Positions 13,225-25,244 of a stretch of 64,000 bases of DNA are shown in pieces (position 1 is the first letter of the stretch; every line of letters begins with the position of its first letter). The position numbers and the translations under genes were made by a program. The notes below the pieces were generated by a model that saw nothing but the letters and a program-made list of their open reading frames with translations, ran no database searches and was not told the DNA's origin. Origin of the DNA: Tanytarsus gracilentus (Eukaryota; Arthropoda; Insecta; Diptera; Chironomidae); assembly GCA_038502055.1 (NCBI GenBank), contig JAXRKN010000045.1, positions 9,103,501-9,167,500 of the forward strand. Direction: 5' to 3'.

Positions 13225-13395
13225 TATAAAATCAAATGGAAAATTTCTTATTGCAACAGTTGATTTACCTCAACTGGTCATAAATTATTGTGCTGAGTCA
13301 ATTAATCAAGTGCAAAAATTTATAAAAAAAACTTGTGAGAGAAAAACGAAAAAGCTTCATGAACATTGAGGAACTTTATTGATTTTTATTTTGTG
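13225..13395 (+). promoter_or_regulatory. Mip: candidate core promoter and noncoding first exon of the first Mip gene
   Basis: TATAAA at 13225-13230 is followed 32 bases later by an initiator-like CAGTTG at 13257-13262. A donor-like GTAAGA at 13396 would end a first exon of about 138 bases. The second Mip gene shows the same plan (TATAAA, CAGTTG 34 bases on, first exon about 135 bases, GTAAGT donor). Linking this site to the coding exon at 20339 implies a 6.9-kb intron, and no transcript evidence is available, so the assignment is tentative. Confidence 0.3.
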
Positions 13396-14898
13396 GTAAG
13401 ATAAAAATTATTTTTAACTCTTTCAACTTGTTGCATGACAAAAGCTCATAATTGGTGAAAGCGGTTTGCTTTATTATCGTGGACGAAAACTTTTTGGTGA
13501 GGCGGCTTTTATAAAGTCAAAAAAGTGGTCAATGAGGTTAATGCTTCGAAAAATAAATCTTAAAAGAAAAATATCCTCGCGAAGCTCTTTCCAAAATCAA
13601 TTATTTACACTCGAGTGGCTTTTTATAATTATTGAATTTTCAACAGCGATTAAAAGTTTCAATTAGGATGAGGATAAATCTATTTTTAAAAAAGATTAAG
13701 TTAAGAAATTATCCGTCAGAAATTTTTTTGGTTGGTAATTTCCGTCAATTATTTTAAAAATTGCATAAAAAAGCTTTGAAATTTAAAAGACTCTAATAAA
13801 AGCTTTTTAAAAATTTTAATTGAAATTAATTAAAAATTTTTAGAAATTTTTTTAAACTCTTTAAAAACAAAGATTTATCATAATCGTTTAAATTTCTGCA
13901 ACCTAATTAAAATCAATTTTAAAGACATTAAAACTTTTTTAAACTTAATCGTTATTATGCTTTAGAAACTTATTCAATTGCGTAATTGAATTAAAATGAA
14001 GAAGAAAAATCATTTAAGAACTTTTTCATTTCTTTGGAACAGCTTTTCCTAACAAACTTTCCATTATTTTCTGTGCAGTAGGAAACATGTTTAAGCGGCA
14101 CAATTTTAATTTCAATTTGCACGTAAAAAAGTTTCGTCATCATTGAAAAATATTTATGTTTAACGTATACTCTTTGCATGTATATCCGATACAACAGATT
14201 CTCTCACTTACTTACACTCGTTTATTTAATTAAAATTTTCTGTTGTTAAAAAACTTCATCTTTAGGTGGAAGGTTGGAAAGTTGTGCTTTGAATTTGAAG
14301 CATGAAAATATTAAAATATTTTAGAAAATAAAATTGAACAGAATATTTTTTTTAATTTAAATTTATTAAATTTCAAGGGAAGACTTTTTCCTCTCACATT
14401 GTTATGCTTTAAAAATTATCAAGCGGAAACTCTTTCAAGATGAATTTAAGTTGTTGCTGGAATTTTTTCAATTAAACACTTAAAGATTATCGAGAATGAA
14501 TTTTTCATGCAATAAACCTTCATGTAGTTGCTCGTTGATGAAAGTTTCATCTAAAACGTGATGTATTTTTTTACCTTATAATTTCTTAACAATGTACAAT
14601 GTTGAAAATCATCCGGAAAGCTCCCTTAAAATTTTCAATTTGCTGAGGATTTAAAACTTTTCAACTTTTGAGCGTCGATGTAATTACGAAATAATTTGAC
14701 ACGCTTTCGTAGGAATTTGAGTTTCAATTTTAGCACCGCACAAACTAATTTCCGGTACAAATTGATGTTACGGTGCAAATTGATGTCGCGGTTGTTTAGC
14801 AAACGAATTGAGAGAAATTTATGGTTCGAGGATTAAATTTTTGAACTCATAGAATTAAAGTTGAAAAATTGTTTAAGGTAAACTAAAATTTATAAAAA

Positions 14899-15012
14899 AC
14901 ATTAAAATATTTAAAAACCGTTAAAATATTCAAAAATCGTTAAATATTAAAAAAAAACGTTAAAATATTCAAAAACCTTTAAAATATTTAAAAACCGTTG
15001 AAATAATTTTAA
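14899..15012 (+). repeat. approximately 19-bp tandem repeat containing CCGTTAAAATATT
   Basis: About six imperfect units of the form AAACCGTTAAAATATTTA/C run head to tail. Variant cores include CATTAAAATATT, TCGTTAAATATT, ACGTTAAAATATT, CCTTTAAAATATT and CCGTTGAAATAATT. The core matches the AACCGTTAAA motif that is dispersed elsewhere in the window. Confidence 0.65.
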
Positions 15013-18000
15013 AAATAAATTTAACGATTTTTATTTAAATTTTTACATCAAATAATTTTAATTTCAATCTCGCACCTTTTACACAAATCTCTTAATCATC
15101 GCTCAACAGCGTCATAATCCTCTTAAAACCGCCAGTTGAGTTGACTATCTCTCTCCTCTCCTGTTAATAAACCCGACATAATCAGTTAAGTCATCGTCAA
15201 AATGTTGTTAGGAAGCCACAAGTGCGGAAAACTTTCATAAATGCGTGTGAAATGCAGGAAAATTTTGTCGTCACCATGAAGAGGAAATTTGTGTGGTTTC
15301 AGAAAATAAATGATTCGAGAGTGATGGAGAGAATTTTTGTGGAAATTGCACTTAAAGAGTGGGTAAATAGTGCAACGGTAAAAGTGTGATTTTTATGGTT
15401 GGGGATGTAAAATAATCTCTAAATTGATGGTGAAAGATTTTTAGTGTTGAAACTAAATTGAGATGACACGATTTAAAATTCTAAGTTGAAAAAGCTTAAA
15501 AAAAAATTTCACAACGTATTTTCTCCATAAATTGTGTACACAAAAATCGAATGACGTCACAAATGGTGTAAGAAAACTCGCATTAACCTTCTTACAAAAA
15601 AAAGAGAGAAAAAATTCCTTCACAAATTCCCTTCAATAATTTACATTCAAATCTCTTCCTCCACATTATAATGTTGATTGAGGGTTCTTGCAGAGCGAAC
15701 GCAGCATTAAATGATATTTTAATGAGGCAGTGGAAGATGAAGACAAAGACGAGATTCCGCAGTGTACATACACTCACAGTGTGTGTGTGAGGAAAACAGT
15801 TAAAGCTCGCGATGACAAAATCCCATGATTTAATTTTACATCAAAAATGTGAAAGGATTTTTGTTTGCATCATTATCTCGCTGTGTAACATTAGAATGAC
15901 TGCAAATTAATGAGCATAAAAATCAGAACATAAAGCAACAAGAAATTGCCTTCGGGTCGACACAATTTTTCTACTTTTTTGTGACTTTCTCGTGAATAAC
16001 TAGAAGAGACCTACTCAGGAGTTCTTAGCTATTACTTCATGATGTTCACCATGTGATTAAAGTAATTAAAAGAGAGAGAAAATAGAAAAAATTTCAATTG
16101 CGTCAGACAAGGGTGAAAGTTGCATTTCTGACATTTTTATGAATTTTTCATCGCTGAGTGTTTGATAAATTGTTATGGCAATTTTGACTATTTTAAAATT
16201 TATTTCTCTGCACGTCAGAATTTAAATGAAAATATTTTATTTATAAAAAATAGAATTAGAGCTTAAAAGCTTTCGAGGAGCTTTTTACACTTTCAAAATT
16301 TTATTTTGGTAAAATTCGTAAAAATTTTAAATTGATTTTTTTAAGTAAAAAGAAGTTTAAAATCTTTCAATATATTTTATTTAAATCCTCCGAAATGATT
16401 AACATTTTCCTCATCTCCGCCCACCACTTTAGGGTCTCGCAATCTAAAAATCTTAACATTAAATAACGAACGACGATGAAAAGCTTCATAATCGCGGTTA
16501 ACTAAGCGTTAAGAGAATTAAAAAACAATAAGAAGATGCCACCATCAGATTAATTACAAGTTTTGTTGACAATTAATTTTGGTAATTAATAATTAAGACG
16601 CGCGCTGCTAATTTATTCAATCAGTTTTTAATTGAAATTCTCTTTAATCAAAATTATCTCGGAAGTGTATCGAAAATGTCGAGGGTGTGACGTAAATGTG
16701 GACCTTTTGAATTAGACACCTGGTGTCGTTACAGATAAGCAGATAAAATCTATTTTGAGAGTGTCAGGAAGAAAATTAATGAATTTGATGGATCGCCCCG
16801 AAATTCTCTAGTGCTCAATGAATAATTTTTGTTTTATCGAAAGGTGTAAAAAATAATTTAAATAATTTAACCTTTAAAAATGACGTAATTAAATTCACCT
16901 CAACGTGCATCTATAAAATCTCTAAGACTTCCTCTTAAAGCCGAAAGAAACCTCAGCAAATAAAATTATCGCCACCCTTGAACATATCGTCAACAGCCCA
17001 TCTTGCAAATTAGATTGATGAGCAAACGGCAAGTGACTTGAAAAGGTCGCCATTGAAACCCCTCCGATGTCGTTTTGATTATCACAATTTATTTAAACAG
17101 GATTCATTTACATAGATATATAAAAAATGTAAACATTTTGCTTTCGACTGTCGAGTGAGATAGATGTAAAGTATAATTTAAATGTCATTAAGGGCATTCA
17201 TGAAAATTTGAGAATTTGACGCAATTTTTGTGATTTAATAATTTAAGAAATTTGGGCACTTTGTCAAAATTGGAGATGTGAGAAAAAGTTGATTGGAGGG
17301 TGCTCAAAAAATCAAGACTCTAGCACACGATTGTGTTAAAAAAAAATCCATTTAAGAGTCCTTAAAAAAATTTCAAAATTTTTACAAAGTTAAAAAATTT
17401 CAAAACTACAAAATCCGTTAAATTTAAAAAATAATAAATTTTATAATTTTTTTGCATTCTATAAAATCAACTCAAATTTGGTTCCTCATAAATATCCGCC
17501 CAAGCTTTTCCCAAATACCTCACCATTCATCACTTCTTTAACACTCTCTTCAAACAGAAGTGTGCGTACGTGCACGTAGCAATGATTCATGTCTTATGAT
17601 TTGCGAGAACTGCAAACAAATCAAATAATTTCTAAGTGTTTTATCTTTTTCTTCTTATCACCTGGAAATGTTACAAAATTTACGTAAGTGGGAGGTTGCT
17701 TTTAAGTTGAGCAATAAAATTCTGTTAACAAATTAAATTTCGCATTTCAATGACACTCGCACAGTTTTTAATAATTCGCGTAACTCGCTTTTCGTGTGTG
17801 AAGACATTTGCTCAAGGATTTCCTGCTGCTCAAGGATTTCAAAAATATATGAAGAGATAATTTGTTGTTGCACGCACCGTAAAAATTTTTTCTACGCTCA
17901 TTCGCACAAAAACTCATCACATAAATTTTTCACGAAATTATTTACTGCCGAAAACTTTCAACCCTAACATTTCTCTTTGGGTTCGTGCATGGTTTAGGCT

Positions 18001-19888
18001 CGTATGCTGCTCATACTAATTCCAATGCTTCTCTTTTATTAATCGAAGTAATTTGTCTTCTGTCTGCATTTGTGAAGTTCATAAAAGGTTAATTGGAATC
18101 CCTTTCAGCCTCGAATGCTCTGCAACATTTTATCCTAAAATTCGTTCTTCAATTTGGAGAACTTGGAATTGATCTGCATAAATTAAATGAAAATATTCTT
18201 AGACACATTCAATTTGTGCAATAATCAAATCTATAAATTGATAACATTACACAAATTGCCACAAATTGAAAATTTCATATAAATTCCATGCAACAACGAA
18301 AGTCCATAATTGATAAATCATTCAGTATAAATTAATTTGCACACATAATTTATTGTAGTTCAGACAAGTGCATTCAAGTGATAATTTTGAAATTTCTGTA
18401 GAATGGCTCGATATAAAATTTTAAACTGTTACAAATGAATAAATTCGAAGCTGGAGTTGAAAACTGACTCTTAGTGGGTTGATTATGGTAAATTTAAATA
18501 TTACTTGAAAGGCATTCAATGAGGCATCAATTAAATTTTTTGAATTGCTTTAGTTAAAGTTATCTGGGCACGACAACCTATTAAAAATTATATTCAAAAA
18601 ATTAACTTCAATTTTATTTATGAAAAATTCATTCAAAATTTCTTTCATCATTTTATTCCAAAAATAACCCCATTAAATATTTCTGAACTTACAAATTTAT
18701 AAAAAATTCATGCTGAAATTACAAATGTCATGGGGTTGAAGAGTCATTCAATTTTATTTATGGATTACTTGAAAAATTTCGTAACAAGATTTGAAAAGCA
18801 TTTTCTTGATCTTTTTGTAGCATTTCACCTTCATTTCGAATGATAATGATGCGGAAAAATGTACAATGAGATAAATGTAGATTTTATGTAACCTTTAACG
18901 AGCTTGGAATCTTAAAAAAGCTTTCGCTTCAACTCACGTCTTTGGAATCTCAAAGGACTTCTTATATTTTCCAGTTTTCATTGTTTTCAAATGTCCATTT
19001 TAAGAGTTTTCTCATAAATCATCCGAAAATTACTTAAACGTCGCCTAACGAAGTTTTTATCGTCATTTGTGATGACAACAATTGTCACGCCTGATTTGAA
19101 TTTAATTCAATTTATTCAAGAACCAATTTTTGAATGAAAGGTGCGAGAAAAAAGAAGAAGAATAAACAAATTTTTAATGCATAAAATAAAGCTTCTTGTA
19201 AAATTTTCAAGGGATGTTAAATTAACAAATTTTTAAAATTAAATTTTTTATAAATTTATTCTTTAAATTTTTAAAAAAATATGAGTTCAAAATTTTCCAA
19301 CCCTTGATCAACTTTAAAGGAAGAAAAATATTTTTAAATGCCTCAGTGCTTGCGGTTGGAAGAGCAGTGAAAAATGAGTGAGAAATTTATGTGCATAAAT
19401 TTTTCATTGAACGACAAGGATAAAAATTTCCTCTCCATCCAATCTTCATTCACGTTGATCCTTTTTACATTTAATTGCATAATTTTTCTTCCTCTAAGTG
19501 AGTGTCGTAAATTTCTGGGAAGTTAGAGTTGCAATAATACAATTGAAAACTCAATATTTGCAAAAAAAATGCATTGAAATTTTCTTCGAATGGAAGAATG
19601 CATTCGAAAGTTTTTAAAATTTTTTATTGGATTGCCTTTTCAAAGTTTCGAAGGACAAATCAACGTGTGTGTGTTTGATTTTATAAAATATTTACGAATT
19701 CTGAAGAACCTTCAAGATTTACTCGAGAGCTTTTTTGTATGTTTTCTTGTCGTTTCTTAATGTCCAGCAAATCTAAATCCACAAAACATCAATTGACTCC
19801 CTACAACATGAACTAAATTTTGTTAAGGCGTCCGAGGTATAAACTTTATGTATTAAATCACATTATGTTGCAACATATTATGTTGTAA

Positions 19889-19980
19889 CTTTTTTTTTTT
19901 TTTTTTTAGAATAGTGGTTAGATTGGTGGTTGGGGGGGGGGAAAATTTTTTTTTATAATGGGTGGAAAAACAATTAATTA

Positions 19981-20035
<55 letters not shown>
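19889..20035 (+). mobile_element. possible poly(A)-tailed retroposon-like insertion (or assembly artefact)
   Basis: A 147-base segment begins with C and an 18-T run, contains a 10-G run (19932-19941), and ends in 53 uninterrupted A residues (19983-20035). It is flanked by the 7-base direct repeat GTTGTAA at 19882-19888 and 20036-20042, which could be a target-site duplication. The body is too short and simple to match a known SINE. Long homopolymers are also where assemblies fail, so both readings stay open. Confidence 0.35.
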
Positions 20036-20038
<3 letters not shown>

Positions 20039-20355
20039 GTAAGAAAATATTGAATAAGTTGATTTTTTTTGATTTTTAAGGAATTTTTTTAGAGAATTTA
20101 TTAAAAAAATCTTTTAACATAAAAGTTCTAAAAATAATGAATTTTCTAAAAAAACTTTTTGTGACTTCATTCACTTCTCATTTCATTTTCATTGTTAAAA
20201 AAATTCAATGAATTAATTTTGAAAAATATTATCTGATTTTTTTCATCATCCTCTTGAACAACAAATCATCTCTTTTAAATATGTTTGCAATCTTTTATAT
20301 GAAATTCTCACATTTAATGTCATTTCGAATCTTTTCAGGTAAAATTCATTATAAT

Positions 20356-20841
20356 ATGAAGAATATGCATTGTAATTGGATTAACGGAATGAAAGCTCAC
20401 TCTCTAGCAATTTTAATAATTTTCATACTGAGCTTTAAACAAAATCAAGTGAGAGCGGCGGCATTTGATGTCTATGATGGCCGCTTTGAGGACTTTCATG
20501 AGACAGAGAAAAGAGCGGGTGGATGGCAAAATTTACAAGGTGGCTGGGGTAAGAGAAATAATGAAATTGCTGTGGACTATCGAGATAAAACATCTGCTGA
20601 CTATGCGGACCTCGCTCGGAATTATGACGATGATACATCAAAGGTGGACAGCATTAATGGAGAAGTTGGGAATTATGATTATGGCAGAAGTTTGGAAGAA
20701 AAACGTTCTCGGCCTGCAAATTGGAACAATTTAAACAATGCCGGCTGGGGTAAACGAGAACCTGGTCAATGGAACAATCTGAGAGGGCTTTGGGGTAAAA
20801 GATCACTTTGGGGTCAACTTAAAGGTGGATGGGGACGTTAG
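20356..20841 (+). CDS. Mip: myoinhibitory peptide / allatostatin-B precursor, copy 1
   Basis: Neuropeptide prohormone of 161 residues. The acceptor TTTTCAG ends at 20338 and the coding exon runs to the TAG at 20841. The ATG at 20356 is the first in frame after the acceptor; a second at 20389 directly precedes the hydrophobic core (AILIIFILSF) of the signal peptide. KR sites would release four amidated peptides: AGGWQNLQGGW, SRPANWNNLNNAGW, EPGQWNNLRGLW and SLWGQLKGGW. The first three are followed by GKR and the last by GR and the stop codon, so each glycine can serve as amide donor. Spacings between the tryptophans are 6, 7, 6 and 6. The spacer between peptides 1 and 2 is acidic and tyrosine-rich. 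W(X6)W-amides act through the sex-peptide/MIP receptor and inhibit muscle or hormone release. A second, distinct precursor follows at 25245. Confidence 0.93.
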   Translation: MKNMHCNWINGMKAHSLAILIIFILSFKQNQVRAAAFDVYDGRFEDFHETEKRAGGWQNLQGGWGKRNNEIAVDYRDKTSADYADLARNYDDDTSKVDSINGEVGNYDYGRSLEEKRSRPANWNNLNNAGWGKREPGQWNNLRGLWGKRSLWGQLKGGWGR

Positions 20842-22304
20842 GATGATGCACCGAATGTACAGCCATGCACAACGAGACTGAAGTCCATTCCATTGTTTTA
20901 TTGAATTTTATGAATGAACGTCAAACGAGTTAAATTGAGAGAGAAAAGCTCAAAATCTTAATCCAAGAAAATCTTCATTCAGCATTCAAAATTCCTTAAT
21001 TGCTTAATCAATCATAACGAAGAGATTTTCTCGTAATTTGCTGTGTATTAAAAATTTAAGGATCGTGTGAAAAAAAATTAGAATTTTATTTTTCTGAAAA
21101 AGCAAAAGATGCGAGGAAAAATCACAAAAAAAATGTAAAAATTAAAAAAATTGTAAAAAAATGCGAAAAATAAAAAAATTAAATTGGGGAAATTTTTTTT
21201 TGAAAATTTAATAAATCTTGATTTCAGAATTTTATGAAATTCCAAAAAAAATTCTGAAATATGAAAATCTTCTCAATGACGTCACAACTCAAAATGACGT
21301 CAGAAATTTTTTCGTTTGCTCGTAAAATTTTCAGCCAAGATCCAAGATCTAAGAATAAAATCAGGCACTCAATCCAGAGGTGGCGACAGCTGAGAACTAA
21401 AATTATTAAAAATCAAATCACGAAAGCTATTTTTGTATCATACAGGGAATTCTTTACAACAGGCATGACATGATATACGTGTGGCAATCACAAATCTTTT
21501 TCATGTCAAAACCAATGCGAACATAGCTAACCAAACGCGGTGAGTAACAACGTAGTAGGAGGACATTAAATGCCTCTTTTATTGATTTTTTTCATCACTT
21601 GTTGCATTAAGAGGAAAATACAACAAGAAAACCCGTTTTATGGTTCTCATAAAAAAAAATCTTCATGGACTAATCAAAATTTAATTTTTTATTGCTTACA
21701 TCCAGAATTGGATGAGAAATCCTTGGAACAATTTTAGGGTGGATTTTGGATAAAAAAATGTGAATAAAATTTCATGCAAATTTTTTTAAATTTTAGAATT
21801 CGAACCTTTGGTTTCGACAAATTTTAATTATTAGAACTTTTTACTGATTTTTAATATTAATGACTAAAATTTTACTGAAAAGTTTGAACAATGGTTCAAA
21901 AAAGTCATTCAAGACATTATCATAAAATCAAGCCTCAAAATCCTTAAATCTGTTGAAATTCCTCGCACAAGACTTTACAACATCTTCATGATTTTACGCT
22001 CATGCAGGCTCACACATTTTCACATAAGATTGTTGATTAAAAGAAGAAAACGCGGATAGAAAAAATAAGGAAACGAACAAAATGAAATCATCAAGTTGTT
22101 GTTGCACAAATTTCTTATTTTCATCATTGAACACGTGGAAATTTTGTGAGTTTTCCTCTCTCTCGCCATTCATTCGTCGGTTTTAAATTCGGCTCGTTTC
22201 GTATTTTTTCCTTTTCTCAAAGTTTCTCTCTCGATTTTCGTAAAGCTGTTGCAGAACTCGCTCAGCTCACACTGTGAAAAGTGAAAAGAAGGATAATTTT
22301 TTCA
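20842..22304. other. spacer between the two Mip genes
   Basis: 3'UTR of the first Mip gene followed by upstream DNA of the second. There are A-rich runs near 21070-21200 and a 70-codon frame at 21261-21473 without recognisable content. The stretch 22180-22300 has short TC and GA runs just before the TATA box of copy 2. Nothing else was recognised. Confidence 0.4.
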
Positions 22305-22474
22305 TATAAAAACAATTTCGAGTAGTTTCACCCGAAGGCAGTTGAAGAGTTCAGCTCAACAGTTTCAGTTGGCTATCTAGTTATATTTTAAACACTCCAA
22401 AAATACCCAGTTCCAAAAAAAAAATCAAATTTTATTTTCCTCTAATTAAGTTAACTGCTTATTAATTTAAAAAT
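22305..22474 (+). promoter_or_regulatory. Mip: core promoter and noncoding first exon of the second Mip gene
   Basis: TATAAA at 22305-22310 is followed 34 bases later by CAGTTG (22339-22344), a reasonable arthropod initiator. The putative 5'UTR exon runs to 22474, where a perfect donor GTAAGT begins at 22475. The matching acceptor TTTTTCCAG ends at 25206, giving a 2.7-kb first intron before the coding exon. No open frame is needed in this exon. Inferred from sequence signals only. Confidence 0.5.
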
Positions 22475-25206
22475 GTAAGTGAAAAAATTTGTGTGAAATA
22501 TTTTTTTTTGTGAGAATTTTAGTGATTTTTTGATTTTGTAAAATTTAATATTTTACAAAAAAAAACTCTTTATAGCAATTAAATTTCTGTAATGACAATA
22601 AAAAAAAATTATGTCAAAAATTTTAAAAGTTCTTCAAACTTCAAACTTTTATGCACAACTCAGTCATTTTTACACTTTAAACTTTGCAAGCATGCAGTTA
22701 TGAAATGTGATACCTTGTAAAAAATATTAAACGTCATAAGTGCAGAGCATCATGAACAATTAAACACTTTCCTCATAACAGCGAGATAAAAACGCTCTAA
22801 AAAGAAAAGCTTAAAACATTTAACTTTGAGTCTCTTGGGGAATTTTTGAAACGGAAAGTATTTTTTACATTTTTTAAGTAATTAAATTTTTCACGAGTTT
22901 GTGGTTGTGAAGATTTAGCAAATTTTAATTGAATTTTAGGGTAAAAAATTATTTATAAAGACGAGAGAGAATAATTTAATTATTTTTGACGTAATTTATT
23001 TTCAAAATGATTTAATTTTAATTAGCAGACAAGTCGAGGTATTTTCATAATTTTTTGATATAATCAAATCATTAACCTTTTGCAAAAATCTCTTCAGGGT
23101 AATATGTGTGCTTTAAGGGTTAAGAATAATGACAATGTATGTCCAACATGCGATGAGAAAAAAAATACTTTTTTGGGTGTCTTATTAAGTTAGGATTTAT
23201 TTCTCGGCTGAGTTATGATTTTCAATAATAAGGTTGAGGACAAGGGGAAGAAATTTCAACCAAAATCAAGACTGATATCAAATTTTTTAGAATTTAGTGA
23301 ATTTATTCAGTTTATTTAAAAAAATTACATAATAATTAAAAATTAGAGATTTTTAATTTAATTAATAAAAAAAGATTCAAAAAAGACTAAAGAATATTTT
23401 TTAAAGCATTCAATTCAAATTGATTCAAAGTCAATTCAATAAAATAAACCGACAAAAATAAGTTTTCTAACTTTATTGAGTTGCCTGCATAAATTTTTGT
23501 TTATCGATAGAAAAAACCTTTTAATTAATTAAAGAATTCGATTTTAATTTATGTTTAACATTTTTATGACATTCATTGATCGTGTCAAAGAGTAAAAATT
23601 GCGGTTCTAGCCTGAAGCATAAGTGCATGAAATTAAAACCATGACATGAACGCAACAGCATGTACAACAAGCATTTTCTTGTGAATGCTGTGCGGTGAAA
23701 TCACTTTAAAAATTCAACAATGGATGCGAGAGAGAAAAAAGTTAATTAAATGACCATCACACGTTAATAATTCAAAGAATTTTGGTTCTCACAATGATAA
23801 ACCGCCTTCTTCAATTTTTTATCAGTCTGGCCTTTTCCATTTTTTCTTTCCGCAAATACTTCTGCGATGCTTGAATACAAATGATGAAAATATTTTTGCC
23901 CATTTCCATTTTCTCTTCCACATTCGCATGGAAAATATATTAAAGGGAACGCGCAGCATGATTCTAAGCATACAATCCACACAATTGTAAATCAATGTCA
24001 CTCACTGCGGTCATACACATGAGAATGGAGCAAAAAATAGGTCTCTGACACACAAATCACATTTCAATTCATCCTCAATCCACTCATTATGCAAACGTTC
24101 GCATAGATGTGTCCGTGATTAAGATTGACCAGTGGAAAATCGCATTGATTGCAGATTACATAGAGATTTAACTGATGAAATTTCTTTTTATGATTTAAAT
24201 AAATAAAGAAAATGAAGAGATTTCAAAATATTTAGAGCAGGAAAAAGAATTTTTTTAAAAGAGCTTTCGAAAATTATTAAAAAGTTCTTTGAAAGCTTTC
24301 TGAAAGCTTTGCAAAAAGCACACTTAAAATTTAATTCAAATATTTTTCTCGTTATGCAGATTTAAATTTAATTAAATTCGCATTTCTAATCTATTTGGAC
24401 ATCCTCTCAAACCATTTTAAAAACTTCATCTGCATTTTCATCCTCATTGTCATATTTTTCTATATACAAAACTTTTTAAATTCAATAAGCCAAGTTTTTT
24501 TCCTCTCCTTCATATTCAAGTAAAATCTTTCTAAACTAATTTAATGTAAATCACAAAGGTTTGCATTGAGGCACACACGTACGTGTTTTCGTATACACGT
24601 TGAAGTCTTTTTAAAATTTTAGAGAAGATACGTGCACTCTTAAAATTGTCCATTTAGGGTCGATCTAATGCAAAATTAATTGCGTTTATCCATTTCGAAT
24701 GGCGGCGAGATGGAGAGTGAATTAAAAAGGTCGATAAAATGTTGTTATTGTTGTTGTTGGCGATAACACAGCAGGATGAAAGTCGGTGTTATTGTTGTAC
24801 TCATTGTTGTCGGCATTTATTAAATTTTCTTTCAAGCATCGGACGTAATTGAGTGCAGCATGCTCGAAATGTGAAAGAAATTTTTCTGACCTCAGAAAAA
24901 CGGAAGATTTTTTTATACAGCAATAAGAAAATTATTGTTCATTTTTGTGGGTTTTAAAGGAGACAAAAAGTGATAAAACGCAAAATTTAAAGCGTGAAAA
25001 ATGTTTTTCTTCCGGTCTTGAAATTTCCCACGATTTTAAAACCTTTAAAATTTGTCGCGTTGCTTGCGGATGAAAGCTTTTTTTTGAATTATGTGAAAAT
25101 ATTTTTATAAAAATTAAATTTTTTCTTAATGGTTAAAAATTATCACTTCCGAAGTTTTAAAAATGACTTTTTAAATTCCACAAATTTTCTTTTATTCTTT
25201 TTCCAG
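22475..25206 (+). other. putative first intron of the second Mip gene
   Basis: 2.7 kb of AT-rich DNA between a strong donor at 22475 and the acceptor at 25206. It contains a short GTT-rich microsatellite around 24740-24760. No coding exon was recognised; the reverse-strand frame at 23764-23982 has no family features. Confidence 0.4.
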
Positions 25207-25244
25207 ACCAAAAAAATCCTCCCGTTAAAATTAAAACAAAAGAA

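Larger units (their letters stand above)
13396..20338. other. long noncoding region upstream of the first Mip coding exon
   Basis: About 6.9 kb without a convincing open frame. It may be the first intron plus regulatory DNA of the Mip gene that starts at 20356. It contains the 19-bp repeat near 14899-15012 and the homopolymer insertion-like tract near 19889-20035. Everything else is AT-rich sequence with short low-complexity runs. Confidence 0.4.

Noticed and set aside
20435..20734. Alternative frames overlapping the first Mip precursor on both strands
   Set aside because: They are shadows of the Mip frame, which alone has a signal peptide, dibasic sites and amidation motifs.
21795..21825. 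GATTCGAACC-like sequence suggesting a tRNA TpsiC arm on the minus strand
   Set aside because: The neighbouring sequence cannot form acceptor, D and anticodon stems; no A box was found at the right distance.
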